The notes beneath the pieces are model-generated. The model was given only the letters and a program-made list of their open reading frames with translations, was not told the DNA's origin and made no database searches. A stretch of 64,000 nt of DNA, taken from NCBI GenBank assembly GCA_965279165.1, contig OZ257140.1, positions 2,356,001-2,420,000 of the forward strand, given 5' to 3'. Each line of letters starts with the position of its first letter. Position 1 is the first letter of the stretch. This document shows, piece by piece, positions 52,832 to 61,147 of the stretch. The translations under genes and the position numbers were made by a program. The stretch is from JBAYIE01 sp965279165 (GTDB lineage Bacteria > Bacteroidota > Bacteroidia > UKL13-3).

Positions 52832-54028
52832 AGCGGTGCGATGAATTGTTCTTTCGCGGCTGTCGCCCATATTAAATAACCGAGCGATTGTTTTAGTTTC
52901 TGAACTAACGGCAATCCAAACCGTTCCGACAGGTTTTTCAGGTGTGCCACCATCCGGTCCGGCAATACCACTTGTTGCAATAGAAAAATCGGTTCTGTAT
53001 TTTTTGCGAATACCTTCTGCCATTTGTCGCACACAATTTTCACTTACTGCTCCCTCATCCGATATTACTTGTTTTGAAACGGATAGTTCTGCAATTTTAA
53101 TTTCATTCGCATAACTAACTATACTTCCTTTAAAATAGTTTGAACTTCCGGGAATAGAAGTAATAAGGTGAGCAATATATCCGCCCGTACAACTTTCGGC
53201 GGTAGAAAGACTGAGTTGGTCTTTTTTCAATAAATTACCTACTACCAGTGGAAGGGAATCTTCCTCTTCACCAAAAATATATTCACCTGCAATTCCGTAC
53301 AGGTCGTCAATTCTGTTTTGAATTTCTTTAGTCAACATTTCTCGGTTGCAATGGGTGCCGCTTAATCGCAACCTTACTTGTCCAACCGAAGGTAAATAAG
53401 CCAATTTAATATAAGCCGGTAGATCATTTTCCCATGCCGCAATTTTTTTTGCAAGGAATGATTCACCGATAGAAGTTGTCTGAATGGTACGATGAATAAT
53501 TGCCGGTAGTTGAAGGAGGAGTTTTAATTTAGGAATAACATATTCCGAAAAAATGGATTTCATTTCGAACGGAACTCCGGGCAAACTGATATAAATTTTT
53601 CCGGATTCCTGAAACCACATTCCCGGAGCTGTTCCATTTTTATTGAATAAGATTTCACAATTTTCAGGTACCATGGCTTGTAACTTATTGGATTCGATCA
53701 TGGGTAATTTACGGGTAGTAAAAATCTTGGTTACCCAATTCAAAACCTCTTCATTCAATTTCATTTTTACCTGAAAAAATTCAGCAAGTGTAGCTTTGGT
53801 AATGTCGTCTTTGGTTGGTCCTAAGCCTCCTGTAAGTATCATGATATCTGCCCGTAAACCCGCGTCGTGCAAAGCTTTTGTGATTTTGTCTTGTTGGTCA
53901 GAAACAGAAGTGCGATGTACCACTTGAATGCCAAGCATACTTAATTCCTGTCCGAGCCAGGAAGAGTTTGTATCAATAATTTGACCGATTAAAATCTCAT
54001 CGCCTATGGTAATTATTTCTGCTTTCAT
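52784..54028 (-). CDS. cinA: CinA-like protein (nucleotide pyrophosphatase/NMN amidase)
   Basis: 414 residues from ATG 54028 (MKAEIITIGDEILIGQIIDT). The N-terminal molybdopterin-binding-like domain (LTGGLGPTKDDITK) acts on ADP-ribose or similar. The C-terminal domain is the NMN amidase (STAESCTGGYIAHLITSIPG, TSGIAGPDGG). Together they recycle pyridine nucleotides. Its 3' end overlaps the convergent YitT gene by 48 bp. The upstream extension of seven codons is not family-like. Confidence 0.94.
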   Translation of the reverse strand: MKAEIITIGDEILIGQIIDTNSSWLGQELSMLGIQVVHRTSVSDQQDKITKALHDAGLRADIMILTGGLGPTKDDITKATLAEFFQVKMKLNEEVLNWVTKIFTTRKLPMIESNKLQAMVPENCEILFNKNGTAPGMWFQESGKIYISLPGVPFEMKSIFSEYVIPKLKLLLQLPAIIHRTIQTTSIGESFLAKKIAAWENDLPAYIKLAYLPSVGQVRLRLSGTHCNREMLTKEIQNRIDDLYGIAGEYIFGEEEDSLPLVVGNLLKKDQLSLSTAESCTGGYIAHLITSIPGSSNYFKGSIVSYANEIKIAELSVSKQVISDEGAVSENCVRQMAEGIRKKYRTDFSIATSGIAGPDGGTPEKPVGTVWIAVSSETKTIARLFNMGDSRERTIHRTALQSLDMLRLMLLNRS

Positions 54029-54474
54029 CTTGTAATATTTTCTATTCAATATTAAGTAAGCAAATTTGAAATCAACGAGAATAATTAGAAAGATTGAATG
54101 CTTGTTAAATTATCAGTGTATATAAAATTATACTCTGATTTGTTCCATTTAAATGAAATTGGATGCATTCGCCTCCTTAAATGGTAGTTTGATGGATAGG
54201 GCAATATTATTCACTTCAAAATATAGGTGTATGCATGAAGAGTGTTGTAATTACAGGTGTTCACACGAATGTATAAGGTATATATTCGGGAATCACAATT
54301 TTATTTTTCCAAATTGTGGGTAACACATTGAAAATCATTTGTGATTTTTTTTAGAAATAATTTGTTGAAAGTTATTGCACTGAGATAGTAGTAAAATCAA
54401 TACTTCACATGATGCGTATGTACTTATCAACACCTCAGATGATAAATTATTTCATCCTGATAGTGAGCAACTAT
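54029..54474. other. Gene-free stretch between cinA and the H1-like gene
   Basis: No protein-coding frame of note. A hairpin AAAATCA-TTTG-TGATTTT followed by more T (54331-54351) could end a small transcript from the left or be unrelated. CAGTGTATATAAAATTATAC near 54113 is partly self-complementary. Nothing else is recognised. Confidence 0.35.
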
Positions 54475-54504
54475 TTGTAAAATATAAAACACCTTATAAC
54501 TTTG
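54475..54504 (+). promoter_or_regulatory. Promoter of the histone H1-like gene
   Basis: TTG (54475-54477), a 19-bp spacer and an exact TAACTTTG (54497-54504); 29 bp before the ATG. One of the best matches in the window. Confidence 0.7.
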
Positions 54505-54533
54505 TTCTCGTAATCAATTTAAAAATTAAAAAC

Positions 54534-54740
54534 ATGGCAACTAAAAAATCAACTAAAAAAGCAGCTCCAACTAAATCGGCTGCAAAGAAAGCTGCTCCTA
54601 AAAAAGCTGCTAAGAAAGCTGCAAAGAAAGCTGCTCCTAAGAAAGCTGCAAAGAAAGCTGCTCCTAAGAAAGCTGCTAAAAAAGCTGCTCCTAAGAAAGC
54701 TGCTAAAAAAGCTGCAAAGAAAACTGCAACTAAGAAGTAA
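54534..54740 (+). CDS. Histone H1-like Lys/Ala-rich protein
   Basis: 68 residues made almost only of Lys, Ala, Pro and Thr in KKAAPKKAAKKAA repeats, like the C-terminal tail of histone H1 and bacterial Hc1-type proteins. It should bind DNA without sequence preference and compact the nucleoid. It has its own good promoter and a strong terminator, which supports real expression. The repetitive coding sequence invites length changes. A similar tail is fused to the DksA-like protein at 18347-19327. The antisense frame over it is a shadow. Confidence 0.85.
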   Translation: MATKKSTKKAAPTKSAAKKAAPKKAAKKAAKKAAPKKAAKKAAPKKAAKKAAPKKAAKKAAKKTATKK

Positions 54741-54768
54741 TTCTAAGTTATCAGTTAACAATTTAAAG

Positions 54769-54797
54769 GTCCCGCAAATAGCGGGACTTTTTTTTTG
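54769..54797 (+). terminator. Rho-independent terminator after the H1-like gene
   Basis: GTCCCGC-AAATA-GCGGGAC followed by nine T. Confidence 0.9.
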
Positions 54798-54842
54798 TCC
54801 TGTTGGATGGTTAACTTTGGGTTCAATTAGCGACTCCTTTAT

Positions 54843-55022
54843 ATGAAATTACGAATTCTGTTATTTTTATTTTTGGGTTATATCCTGGCTTCAGGATGTA
54901 AGTCGAAAAAACAATGCGCTGATTTTTCGGATCCAAAAAGAAGTTATAAAGCCAACTATGGAAAAAATGGTTTGGTGAAAAAAAAGGGACAGAAGTCTAA
55001 ACCTGCATGGGATAATCAATAA
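54843..55022 (+). CDS. Small lipoprotein, 59 residues
   Basis: MKLRILLFLFLGYILASGCK opens the frame: a signal peptide with lipobox LASGC, cysteine 19 being lipidated by family rule. The mature part is short, basic and Lys/Tyr-rich (DFSDPKRSYKANYGKNG) and ends PAWDNQ. Function unknown. The stop lies 4 bp before the GTG of the next gene, which suggests an operon with the AcpH-like, PorV-like and OMP genes. Confidence 0.7.
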   Translation: MKLRILLFLFLGYILASGCKSKKQCADFSDPKRSYKANYGKNGLVKKKGQKSKPAWDNQ

Positions 55023-55026
55023 ACTC

Positions 55027-55686
55027 GTGAATTACCTTTCTCACTTTTATTTGGATCATGTTGCAGGTAATCCTTATTTTAATGTTGGATTGTTATTACC
55101 TGATATTGCCAAAGACCAGGTTAAAACGTTTAAAGTGACTGTATCCGATTTAATTCCTGTTCACAAGGAAATACAATTAGGATGTTTGCGGCATTATAAA
55201 TCGGATAAAATTTTTCATGCATCTTCCTTTTTTATGGATAACATGCATTGGATTAATGAGGAACTGAAGAATACAGCGATTTCTAATTTGGTGCAACGCA
55301 AGTGGTTTATTGCCCATATTATGATGGAACTCATGGTTGATAGACAAATTGTTAAAAATGAACCTGCAATGGTTGATGACTTTTATGGTAATCTGTTGTT
55401 GGTGGACGAAATTCAATTGAATAACTATTTACTTAAGTTTGGAGCTATTGATCCGGAAAACTTCATCGTCCGTTTTAATCATTTTCGTACCGTGAAGTAT
55501 ATCTATTATTATGCAGATAATAATAAATTTGTTTATTCGTTAAATCGTATAATGATGCGGGCAGGACTGCAGGAAATGAACCAATCAGATAAATCGATAA
55601 TGGAGAAGTTTATAATAGAAATGGAAACACGATATTTTTCGGATTATGAAAAGATGAAACAAAATTTGATAGCGGTTTTTGCATGA
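55027..55686 (+). CDS. AcpH-like protein (acyl carrier protein phosphodiesterase family)
   Basis: 219 residues. The start MNYLSHFYLDHVAGNPYFNV, the IQLGCLRHYKSDKIFHASSF segment and an all-helical layout resemble the ACP phosphodiesterase (DUF479) family, which removes phosphopantetheine from ACP. Similarity is partial, and the catalytic aspartate/histidine set is not fully clear, so this is a tentative call. It starts with GTG. It overlaps the PorV-like gene by 4 bp (ATGA), so the two are coupled. Confidence 0.55.
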   Translation: MNYLSHFYLDHVAGNPYFNVGLLLPDIAKDQVKTFKVTVSDLIPVHKEIQLGCLRHYKSDKIFHASSFFMDNMHWINEELKNTAISNLVQRKWFIAHIMMELMVDRQIVKNEPAMVDDFYGNLLLVDEIQLNNYLLKFGAIDPENFIVRFNHFRTVKYIYYYADNNKFVYSLNRIMMRAGLQEMNQSDKSIMEKFIIEMETRYFSDYEKMKQNLIAVFA

Positions 55687-56753
55687 CAAGAGTTATTGTA
55701 TGGATTCTTTTAATTGGTTATGGTATAGATGCACAGGCGCAGTATCTAAAATACAGCAATGAGTTTTTATCTGTTGGTGTAGGTGCGCGTGCAGCCGGCA
55801 TGGGAAATGCTGTTGTTGCCGGTGTTGATGATGTTACAGCCGGCTACTGGAATCCTGCAGCTTTAATGGTTATCGATGAAAAAGTGCAAGGATCCTTGAT
55901 GCATAACGAACAATTTGCCGGGATCGTAAAACATGATTATGGAGCAGTATCATATAAATACAACGACAAAAATGTATTTGCATTAACGGTAATCCGTCTT
56001 GGGGTTGATGATATTCCAAATACGTTAAACCTGGTGCAAAACGGACAAATTGATTATTCGAGACTTTCCAGTTTTTCGGCGGTAGATTATGGTTTTATCG
56101 GATCGTACGCCAGAGAAACCGGTATTCCCAATTTAAAAGTAGGTGCCAATTTTAAAATCATACGTCGGGTGATAGGTAGTTTTGCCGATGCATGGGGTTT
56201 TGGATTCGATATCGGGGCAGCATATGAATGGCACAAAGTAAAGATAGGAATGGTATTACGGGATGCGACTACAACATTTAATGTTTGGAGCTTTAACTTT
56301 ACTTCAGCCGAAAAGCAAGTGCTTACCCAAACCAATAACCGAATTCCGGATAATAACCTTGAACTTACGGCACCCAAATCTATAGTTGGTATTACGTATG
56401 TTTGGGAGGTTTGGAAAAAGAAGATTTCGATACAACCGGAAATCAATGCTGACCTTACTTTTGATGGACAAAGAAATGTATGGATTAGTTCATCGTATTT
56501 TAATGTGGATCCAAGAATGGGTTTAGAAGTTGGATATAAAAAAATAGTTTATCTACGAGGAGGAATTACGAATTTTCAGAATGAAATAGATATTGATGGG
56601 AACAAAAATCTTTCTTTTATGCCTTCTGTAGGTGCAGGAATAAAAATCAACCAACTTACGGTCGATTATGCCATTGCCAATTCAGGGAGCAATTCATCAC
56701 TGCCGCATTCAAATATAATTTCGGTGAAAATAGGTTTTAATAAAAAAGGGTAA
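55683..56753 (+). CDS. PorV/PorQ-like outer-membrane protein
   Basis: 356 residues. A signal peptide (ending GYGIDAQA) is followed by the family opening VGVGARAAGMGNAVVAGVDD and AGYWNPAAL, then a FadL-like barrel. PorV and PorQ work with the type IX secretion system in Bacteroidota: PorV shuttles cargo to the attachment complex. Other family members have unknown roles, and no other por/sov genes lie here. It overlaps the AcpH-like gene by 4 bp. Confidence 0.82.
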   Translation: MTRVIVWILLIGYGIDAQAQYLKYSNEFLSVGVGARAAGMGNAVVAGVDDVTAGYWNPAALMVIDEKVQGSLMHNEQFAGIVKHDYGAVSYKYNDKNVFALTVIRLGVDDIPNTLNLVQNGQIDYSRLSSFSAVDYGFIGSYARETGIPNLKVGANFKIIRRVIGSFADAWGFGFDIGAAYEWHKVKIGMVLRDATTTFNVWSFNFTSAEKQVLTQTNNRIPDNNLELTAPKSIVGITYVWEVWKKKISIQPEINADLTFDGQRNVWISSSYFNVDPRMGLEVGYKKIVYLRGGITNFQNEIDIDGNKNLSFMPSVGAGIKINQLTVDYAIANSGSNSSLPHSNIISVKIGFNKKG

Positions 56754-56779
56754 TCCCCAATAACTTCTTATTTTTGTGT

Positions 56780-57586
56780 ATGCGTTTCCTGTTTTTTAAT
56801 TTATTATTATTTGTTGTGATGCTGTCTGCTACCAACGCGCAAAGCTATTCGAAGTTTTCGATGGGAGCTTCCATTCAAGGTCAGTTAACAGGTACCATCT
56901 TATCCGGTAATTCCACTGAATTAGTTAGAGGGAATCAAACCTACGAAACCTACACCGATTCGGTTAGTGAACTCAATAATATTAAAGGAAATTTTGGCAT
57001 CACATTTTGGGCCTTTGCATTCTTAACAAAAAGGTGGACCATACAAGCCGGTATTGGATACCTCGATGTCGGTTTTAATCGTACCCAAGATAATATTCAA
57101 TTTATGGATACGCTATACCCCGGAATCGGGCAAGGATTGCTTGCCGAAAAATCAGGTGGTTCAGGGGAGAAGTCAATTGTATTTAATTATAAATACCAGT
57201 ATCTGCAATTGCCCGTTTTGGTCAATTATGACGTTTACCATTCGAAGGATTTCTTTTACAAACTTTCCATTCAAGGTGGAATAGGATTAAATTTTTTATT
57301 GAACCATGAAATCACAGCTCGGTTAAATCAGTTTGTTGTGGAAGGAAATGATACGTATCATTTCGACTCTACCGGTTTTGAAGCAAAGCATATTACGATG
57401 AATATTATGTTGGGTGCAAAAGGAGAATATAGAGTCGATAAAAGAACCATTGTTTTTGTTAACCCGGTAATTGGGTTTTATCCAATTTCGGTAAGTAGTG
57501 GACCAATTTTATCTTATCCATATTATTTTCAATTGAATGTGGGATTGCAATATGCCTTTAGTTTGTTCGACGATAAGCGGAAATAA
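56780..57586 (+). CDS. Outer-membrane beta-barrel protein
   Basis: 268 residues from ATG 56780 with signal peptide MRFLFFNLLLFVVMLSATNA. The mature part is a porin-family-like barrel (FSMGASIQGQLTGTILSGNS, WTIQAGIGYLDVGFNRT, QLNVGLQYAFSLF at the end). No specific role can be given. An exact TATTTTTG at 56769-56776 ends three bases before the ATG. The longer frame begins at a TTG within that box. Confidence 0.75.
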   Translation: MRFLFFNLLLFVVMLSATNAQSYSKFSMGASIQGQLTGTILSGNSTELVRGNQTYETYTDSVSELNNIKGNFGITFWAFAFLTKRWTIQAGIGYLDVGFNRTQDNIQFMDTLYPGIGQGLLAEKSGGSGEKSIVFNYKYQYLQLPVLVNYDVYHSKDFFYKLSIQGGIGLNFLLNHEITARLNQFVVEGNDTYHFDSTGFEAKHITMNIMLGAKGEYRVDKRTIVFVNPVIGFYPISVSSGPILSYPYYFQLNVGLQYAFSLFDDKRK

Positions 57587-57594
57587 CGGAGATA

Positions 57595-58035
57595 ATGGAA
57601 ATTAACCGTTTTAACATCCGGGTTTATGGTATACTGCAATGGAAAAATGAGATTTTGCTTGTGCACGAAAAAATTGGGGATTTCCATTTTACCAAATTTC
57701 CGGGAGGAGGATTAGAACTTGGAGAAGGTATGAAGGATTGTTTGGTAAGGGAATTTAAAGAGGAAACAGATATGGATATTGAAGTTGGAGAACATATTTA
57801 TACCACAGATTTTTTTCAGCAAAGTGCATTCTTCAAAAGCGACCAGTTGATTTCTGTTTATTATAAGGTTATTCCAATTTCTGATCCTGCATTAATTAGA
57901 TTAGACGAATTTGAAATTATAAACGAGGGGAAGATAGAGCAATTGCGATTTTTTTGGACGAATAAATCAGTATTGCATGCCGAGCAACTTACATTTCCTA
58001 TTGATAAACTGGTGGCAGGATTAATAACAAGCTAA
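57595..58035 (+). CDS. Nudix hydrolase
   Basis: 146 residues. The Nudix box spans residues 38-60 (GGLELGE...REFKEET), with the usual glycine near its end replaced by D59. It hydrolyses a nucleoside diphosphate linked to another moiety; the substrate is unknown. It follows the OMP gene by 8 bp. The first palindrome of the RAYT arrays begins about 105 bp after its stop. Confidence 0.9.
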   Translation: MEINRFNIRVYGILQWKNEILLVHEKIGDFHFTKFPGGGLELGEGMKDCLVREFKEETDMDIEVGEHIYTTDFFQQSAFFKSDQLISVYYKVIPISDPALIRLDEFEIINEGKIEQLRFFWTNKSVLHAEQLTFPIDKLVAGLITS

Positions 58036-58139
58036 ATTCAAATCAAATTTATCTTTCAGAAGGTAAAATCAGGTTAATTGTCATGGCATTTTTATAAAAT
58101 TTGATTCGAAAATCAAATAAATGTGGATTACGATATGTT

Positions 58140-58580
58140 GTCCCTAACGGGACTTTATATGAAAACCGAATAACGTGATGCTACCGATATAGCGTCCCTA
58201 AAGGGACTTTATTTAAAAATCGAATAATTTTTTCTACCAATATATCGTCCCTAACGGGGCTTTGTTTACAACCGACTAACGTGATGCTACCGATATTGCG
58301 TCCCTAACGGGACTTTTTTTGCAAATCGAATAATGTTTTCTACCGATATGTCGTCCCTGGCGGGACTTTATTTAAAAATCGAATGATTTTTTCTACCAAT
58401 ATATCGTCCCTAACGGGACTTTGTTTACAGCTGAATAACGTGATGCTACAGATATTGCGTACCTAATGGGACTATATATGAAAATAGAATAAAATGGTTT
58501 TACTGATATGGCATGTCCCTTTAGGGACAATATATTGGTAGAATATAAATAACCGAAATATTTCAAGTGCCTTTAGGTAC
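58140..58580. repeat. Left array of 53-bp palindromic units
   Basis: Core GTCCCTAACGGGAC or close variants start at 58140, 58194, 58247, 58300, 58353, 58406, 58459 and 58515; an inverted, degenerate core (GTGCCTTTAGGTAC) is at 58567. Spacing is 53 bp apart from 54, 56 and 52 at the ends. The intervening 39-bp segments are of two related types, one with CTAACGTGATGCTACCGATA and one with TTTTTTCTACCAATATATC, mostly in alternation. The last unit is inverted. The region 58036-58139 before it has nothing I can name. Confidence 0.95.
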
Positions 58581-58768
58581 GAAACAAAAGAATAGGTATG
58601 AAATTATGCAATTATTTGGGTACATTTTATTGATGAATTTCAATCATTTCTTATACCACTTCGAAATGTTGATATTTATGTCTGTGACATATGATAATTC
58701 CAAGAATCAAAAAAGTAAAGAAACCATATTGTTTAAATGTATCAGCAGGAAGTCTTTCTCGGATTTTG

Positions 58769-59257
58769 TTAACTATTTTCTGCTTCGCAATAAGATAAGT
58801 CAATTGGTTTAAATATATATCTATCGTCATATTCAATTTCAAATTCATTTAATAATTGGGAATATTCCTCCTTAAATGTAACACTTTTATGAATATCAAA
58901 TTGATTCTTGATGTATTTAATAATAGAAGGTATCTCAGATTTGCTATAAGAAAATGCACCATATCCAGACTGCCAAGAAAACCGACCTGATATAAATTTC
59001 TTATCGTTAATCCATTTTGACGAATTGCCTTTTATATCCTGCATTAGATCAGAAAGGGATTGGGATGTTCTAAAGCCAAATAATATATGGATATGATCCG
59101 GCATTCCATTAATGGATAATAATTTATGGTTGTTTTTTTGGATGATTCCACTGATGTATTTGTATAATTCTTCTTTCCAAATATTATGAATTATGCATTC
59201 ACGATTTTGAACGGCAAATACAACGTGGATATGAATCTGGGTGTAGGTGTTTGACAT
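58769..59257 (-). CDS. REP-associated Y1 transposase between two palindrome arrays
   Basis: 162 residues from ATG 59257 (MSNTYTQIHIHVVFAVQNRE). The HUH pair is H55-I-H57 in DHIHILFG, and the nucleophile is Y115 in YIKNQ. The SWQSGYGAFSYS block also matches the first RAYT (1178-1624). It seems intact. The frame extends 13 codons to 59296 without family similarity. Palindrome arrays flank it on both sides; they are its likely substrates. Its product differs widely from the 1178-1624 protein, so the two are separate lineages. The 58583-58768 gap holds no gene I can support. Confidence 0.88.
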   Translation of the reverse strand: MSNTYTQIHIHVVFAVQNRECIIHNIWKEELYKYISGIIQKNNHKLLSINGMPDHIHILFGFRTSQSLSDLMQDIKGNSSKWINDKKFISGRFSWQSGYGAFSYSKSEIPSIIKYIKNQFDIHKSVTFKEEYSQLLNEFEIEYDDRYIFKPIDLSYCEAENS

Positions 59258-59305
59258 TATTGAAATAATATTAAAATTTAAACTAATGTAACGCAATTAC
59301 ATCGT

Positions 59306-59850
59306 GTACCTTACGGAATCTTATTTGAAAATCGAATAATGTTTTCTACCAATATATCGTCCCTAAAGGGACTTTGTTTACAACCGACTAACGTGATGCT
59401 ACCGATATTGCGTCCCTAACGGGACTTTGTTTGGAAATCGAATATTGTTTTCTACCGATATGCCGTCCCTAACGGGACTTTATTTGAAAATCGAATAATG
59501 TTTTCTACCGATATGTCATCCCTAAAGGGACTTTGTTAACAACCGACTAACGTGATGCTACCGATATTGTGTCCCTAACGGGACTTTATTTGAAAATCGA
59601 ATGATTTTTTTACCAATATATCGTCCCTAAAGGGACTTTGTTTACAACCGAATAACGTGATGCTACCGATATTGCGTCCCTAACGGGACTTTGTTTGGAA
59701 ATCGAATATTGTTTTCTACCGATATGTCGTCCCTAACGGGACTATATATGAAAATCGAATAAAATGGTTTTACTGATATGGCATGTCCCTTTAGGGACAA
59801 TATATTGGTAGAATATAAATAACCGAAATATTTCAAGTGCCTTTAGGTAC
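59306..59850. repeat. Right array of 53-bp palindromic units
   Basis: Cores start at 59306 (degenerate), 59359, 59412, 59465, 59518, 59571, 59623, 59676, 59729 and 59785, with a final degenerate inverted core at 59837. Spacing is 53 bp (52 once, 56 before the last full core). The same two spacer types appear as in the left array, and the last unit is again inverted. 59853-59952 holds nothing recognisable. Confidence 0.95.
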
Positions 59851-59952
59851 GAGATACAAAAGGCAGATCAACATAAATAGCAATTATTTAAAAATGTAAA
59901 ATTTTCAAATAAATGTGTCTTAATGCAAACCTACATGTATGATGATTCTAAT

Positions 59953-60435
59953 TCAATTATCATCCGATTGGTTCCAAAATTCATCGACTGCTTCCTCAGC
60001 GTCGTTAGGGGATTGTGTCCCTATTAATAACCGGTTTCCATTTTTTAATACCAATTGAATGCCCATATTCCCCCAAATATTTAAGGCACCGTTTTCGCTT
60101 CTTAATAAAGTTCGGAATCCCCAACCCCCATATTCAAAAATGGGATTGTATTTTCGGATAAAAATGGTTGAAATTTCTGTTTTTTCAATTTTTTTGAATT
60201 GAATTTGAAAAGGGTAAAACCGATATATGATATTGTTGGTGCTGATTATAAATTCGAGTCGAATAATATAGATAAGTAAGGTTATAAGTACCGGAAGTGC
60301 CAGAGTCCAGCCATGCGTTAATAGTTGGTTATTGGCATACAGATTATAAATAAATGCGAGGTTACTTATTACCAACAAAATTTGAAGCCACCATTGATTA
60401 TACCTTTGTGTTTCTTTAAAAATGATGTTATCCAT
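59953..60435 (-). CDS. Small membrane protein with a PH-like cytoplasmic part
   Basis: 160 residues. Two membrane helices (WWLQILLVISNLAFIYNLYA, LALPVLITLLIYIIRL) are followed by a compact beta-rich domain (IIYRFYPFQIQFKKIEKTEI, GIQLVLKNGNRLLIGTQSP), a layout like bacterial PH-domain proteins. Function unknown. The start overlaps the pdxJ stop by 8 bp, so it probably belongs to the DnaQ-pdxJ run. Confidence 0.65.
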   Translation of the reverse strand: MDNIIFKETQRYNQWWLQILLVISNLAFIYNLYANNQLLTHGWTLALPVLITLLIYIIRLEFIISTNNIIYRFYPFQIQFKKIEKTEISTIFIRKYNPIFEYGGWGFRTLLRSENGALNIWGNMGIQLVLKNGNRLLIGTQSPNDAEEAVDEFWNQSDDN

Positions 60436-61147
60436 GTAATTGTCGGCGGTAAAGTTGAATGGTGTTTTCTAATCCATAATACAAGGCATCGCAAATTAAA
60501 GCATGCCCAATACTTACTTCCAATAAACCTGGAATATGTTGTTTAAAGTATTGCAAATTTTGTAACGATAAATCGTGTCCGGCATTGATTCCAAGATCTA
60601 ATTGGTTAGCTATTTTTGCCGCATCAATAAACGGTTGTATCGCTTTTACTCGGTCTGAAGTATATGCAGCAGCATAGCTTTCGGTGTATAATTCTATTCT
60701 ATCGGTTCCGGTTTCTTTTGCGCCTTCAACCATTTTAATATTGGCATCAACAAAGATTGAAGTACGTATGCCTGCCTTTTTAAAGACAGCAATAATTTCT
60801 TTCAAATACCCAGCATGAGAAATGGTATCCCAACCATGGTCAGAAGTTAACTGTCCATCCACATCCGGAACCAAAGTTACTTGTGCAGGTTTAACGGATA
60901 ACACAAGATTCATAAATTTTTGTTCTTTGGGATTGCCTTCTATATTAAGTTCGGTAAAGGATTGTTGTTTTAGCGGAAGCACATCGGCATATCTAATATG
61001 TCTTTCATCCGGACGAGGATGGATGGTAATTCCTTCGGCACCGAATCGTTCGGCATCTTTAGCAACCTCCAACAAATTGGGGTTATTGCCTCCTCGTGAA
61101 TTTCGAAGCGTTGCTATTTTATTGATATTTACAGAAAGTTTTGTCAT
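60428..61147 (-). CDS. pdxJ: Pyridoxine 5'-phosphate synthase
   Basis: 239 residues. It condenses 1-deoxyxylulose-5-phosphate with 3-amino-acetone-phosphate in vitamin B6 synthesis. KLSVNINKIATLRNSRGG, EGITIHPRPDERHIR, QVTLVPDVDGQLTSDHGWD, GTDRIELYTESYA and LGINAGHDLSLQNL are the family blocks. It overlaps the DnaQ-like gene by 4 bp (ATGA) upstream and the small membrane gene by 8 bp downstream. Confidence 0.97.
   Translation of the reverse strand: MTKLSVNINKIATLRNSRGGNNPNLLEVAKDAERFGAEGITIHPRPDERHIRYADVLPLKQQSFTELNIEGNPKEQKFMNLVLSVKPAQVTLVPDVDGQLTSDHGWDTISHAGYLKEIIAVFKKAGIRTSIFVDANIKMVEGAKETGTDRIELYTESYAAAYTSDRVKAIQPFIDAAKIANQLDLGINAGHDLSLQNLQYFKQHIPGLLEVSIGHALICDALYYGLENTIQLYRRQLHG

Noticed and set aside
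54549..54761. 70-codon Ser/Cys/Phe-rich frame antisense to the H1-like gene
   Set aside because: It is a shadow of the Lys/Ala codons; promoter and terminator support the plus strand.
58651..58848. 65-codon frame overlapping the second RAYT
   Set aside because: It overlaps the 3' end of a well-supported gene on the same strand in another frame and lacks any motif.
58140..59850. CRISPR array
   Set aside because: The period is regular, but the intervening segments are two related families rather than unique spacers, the repeated core is only 14 bp, and no cas gene is nearby.
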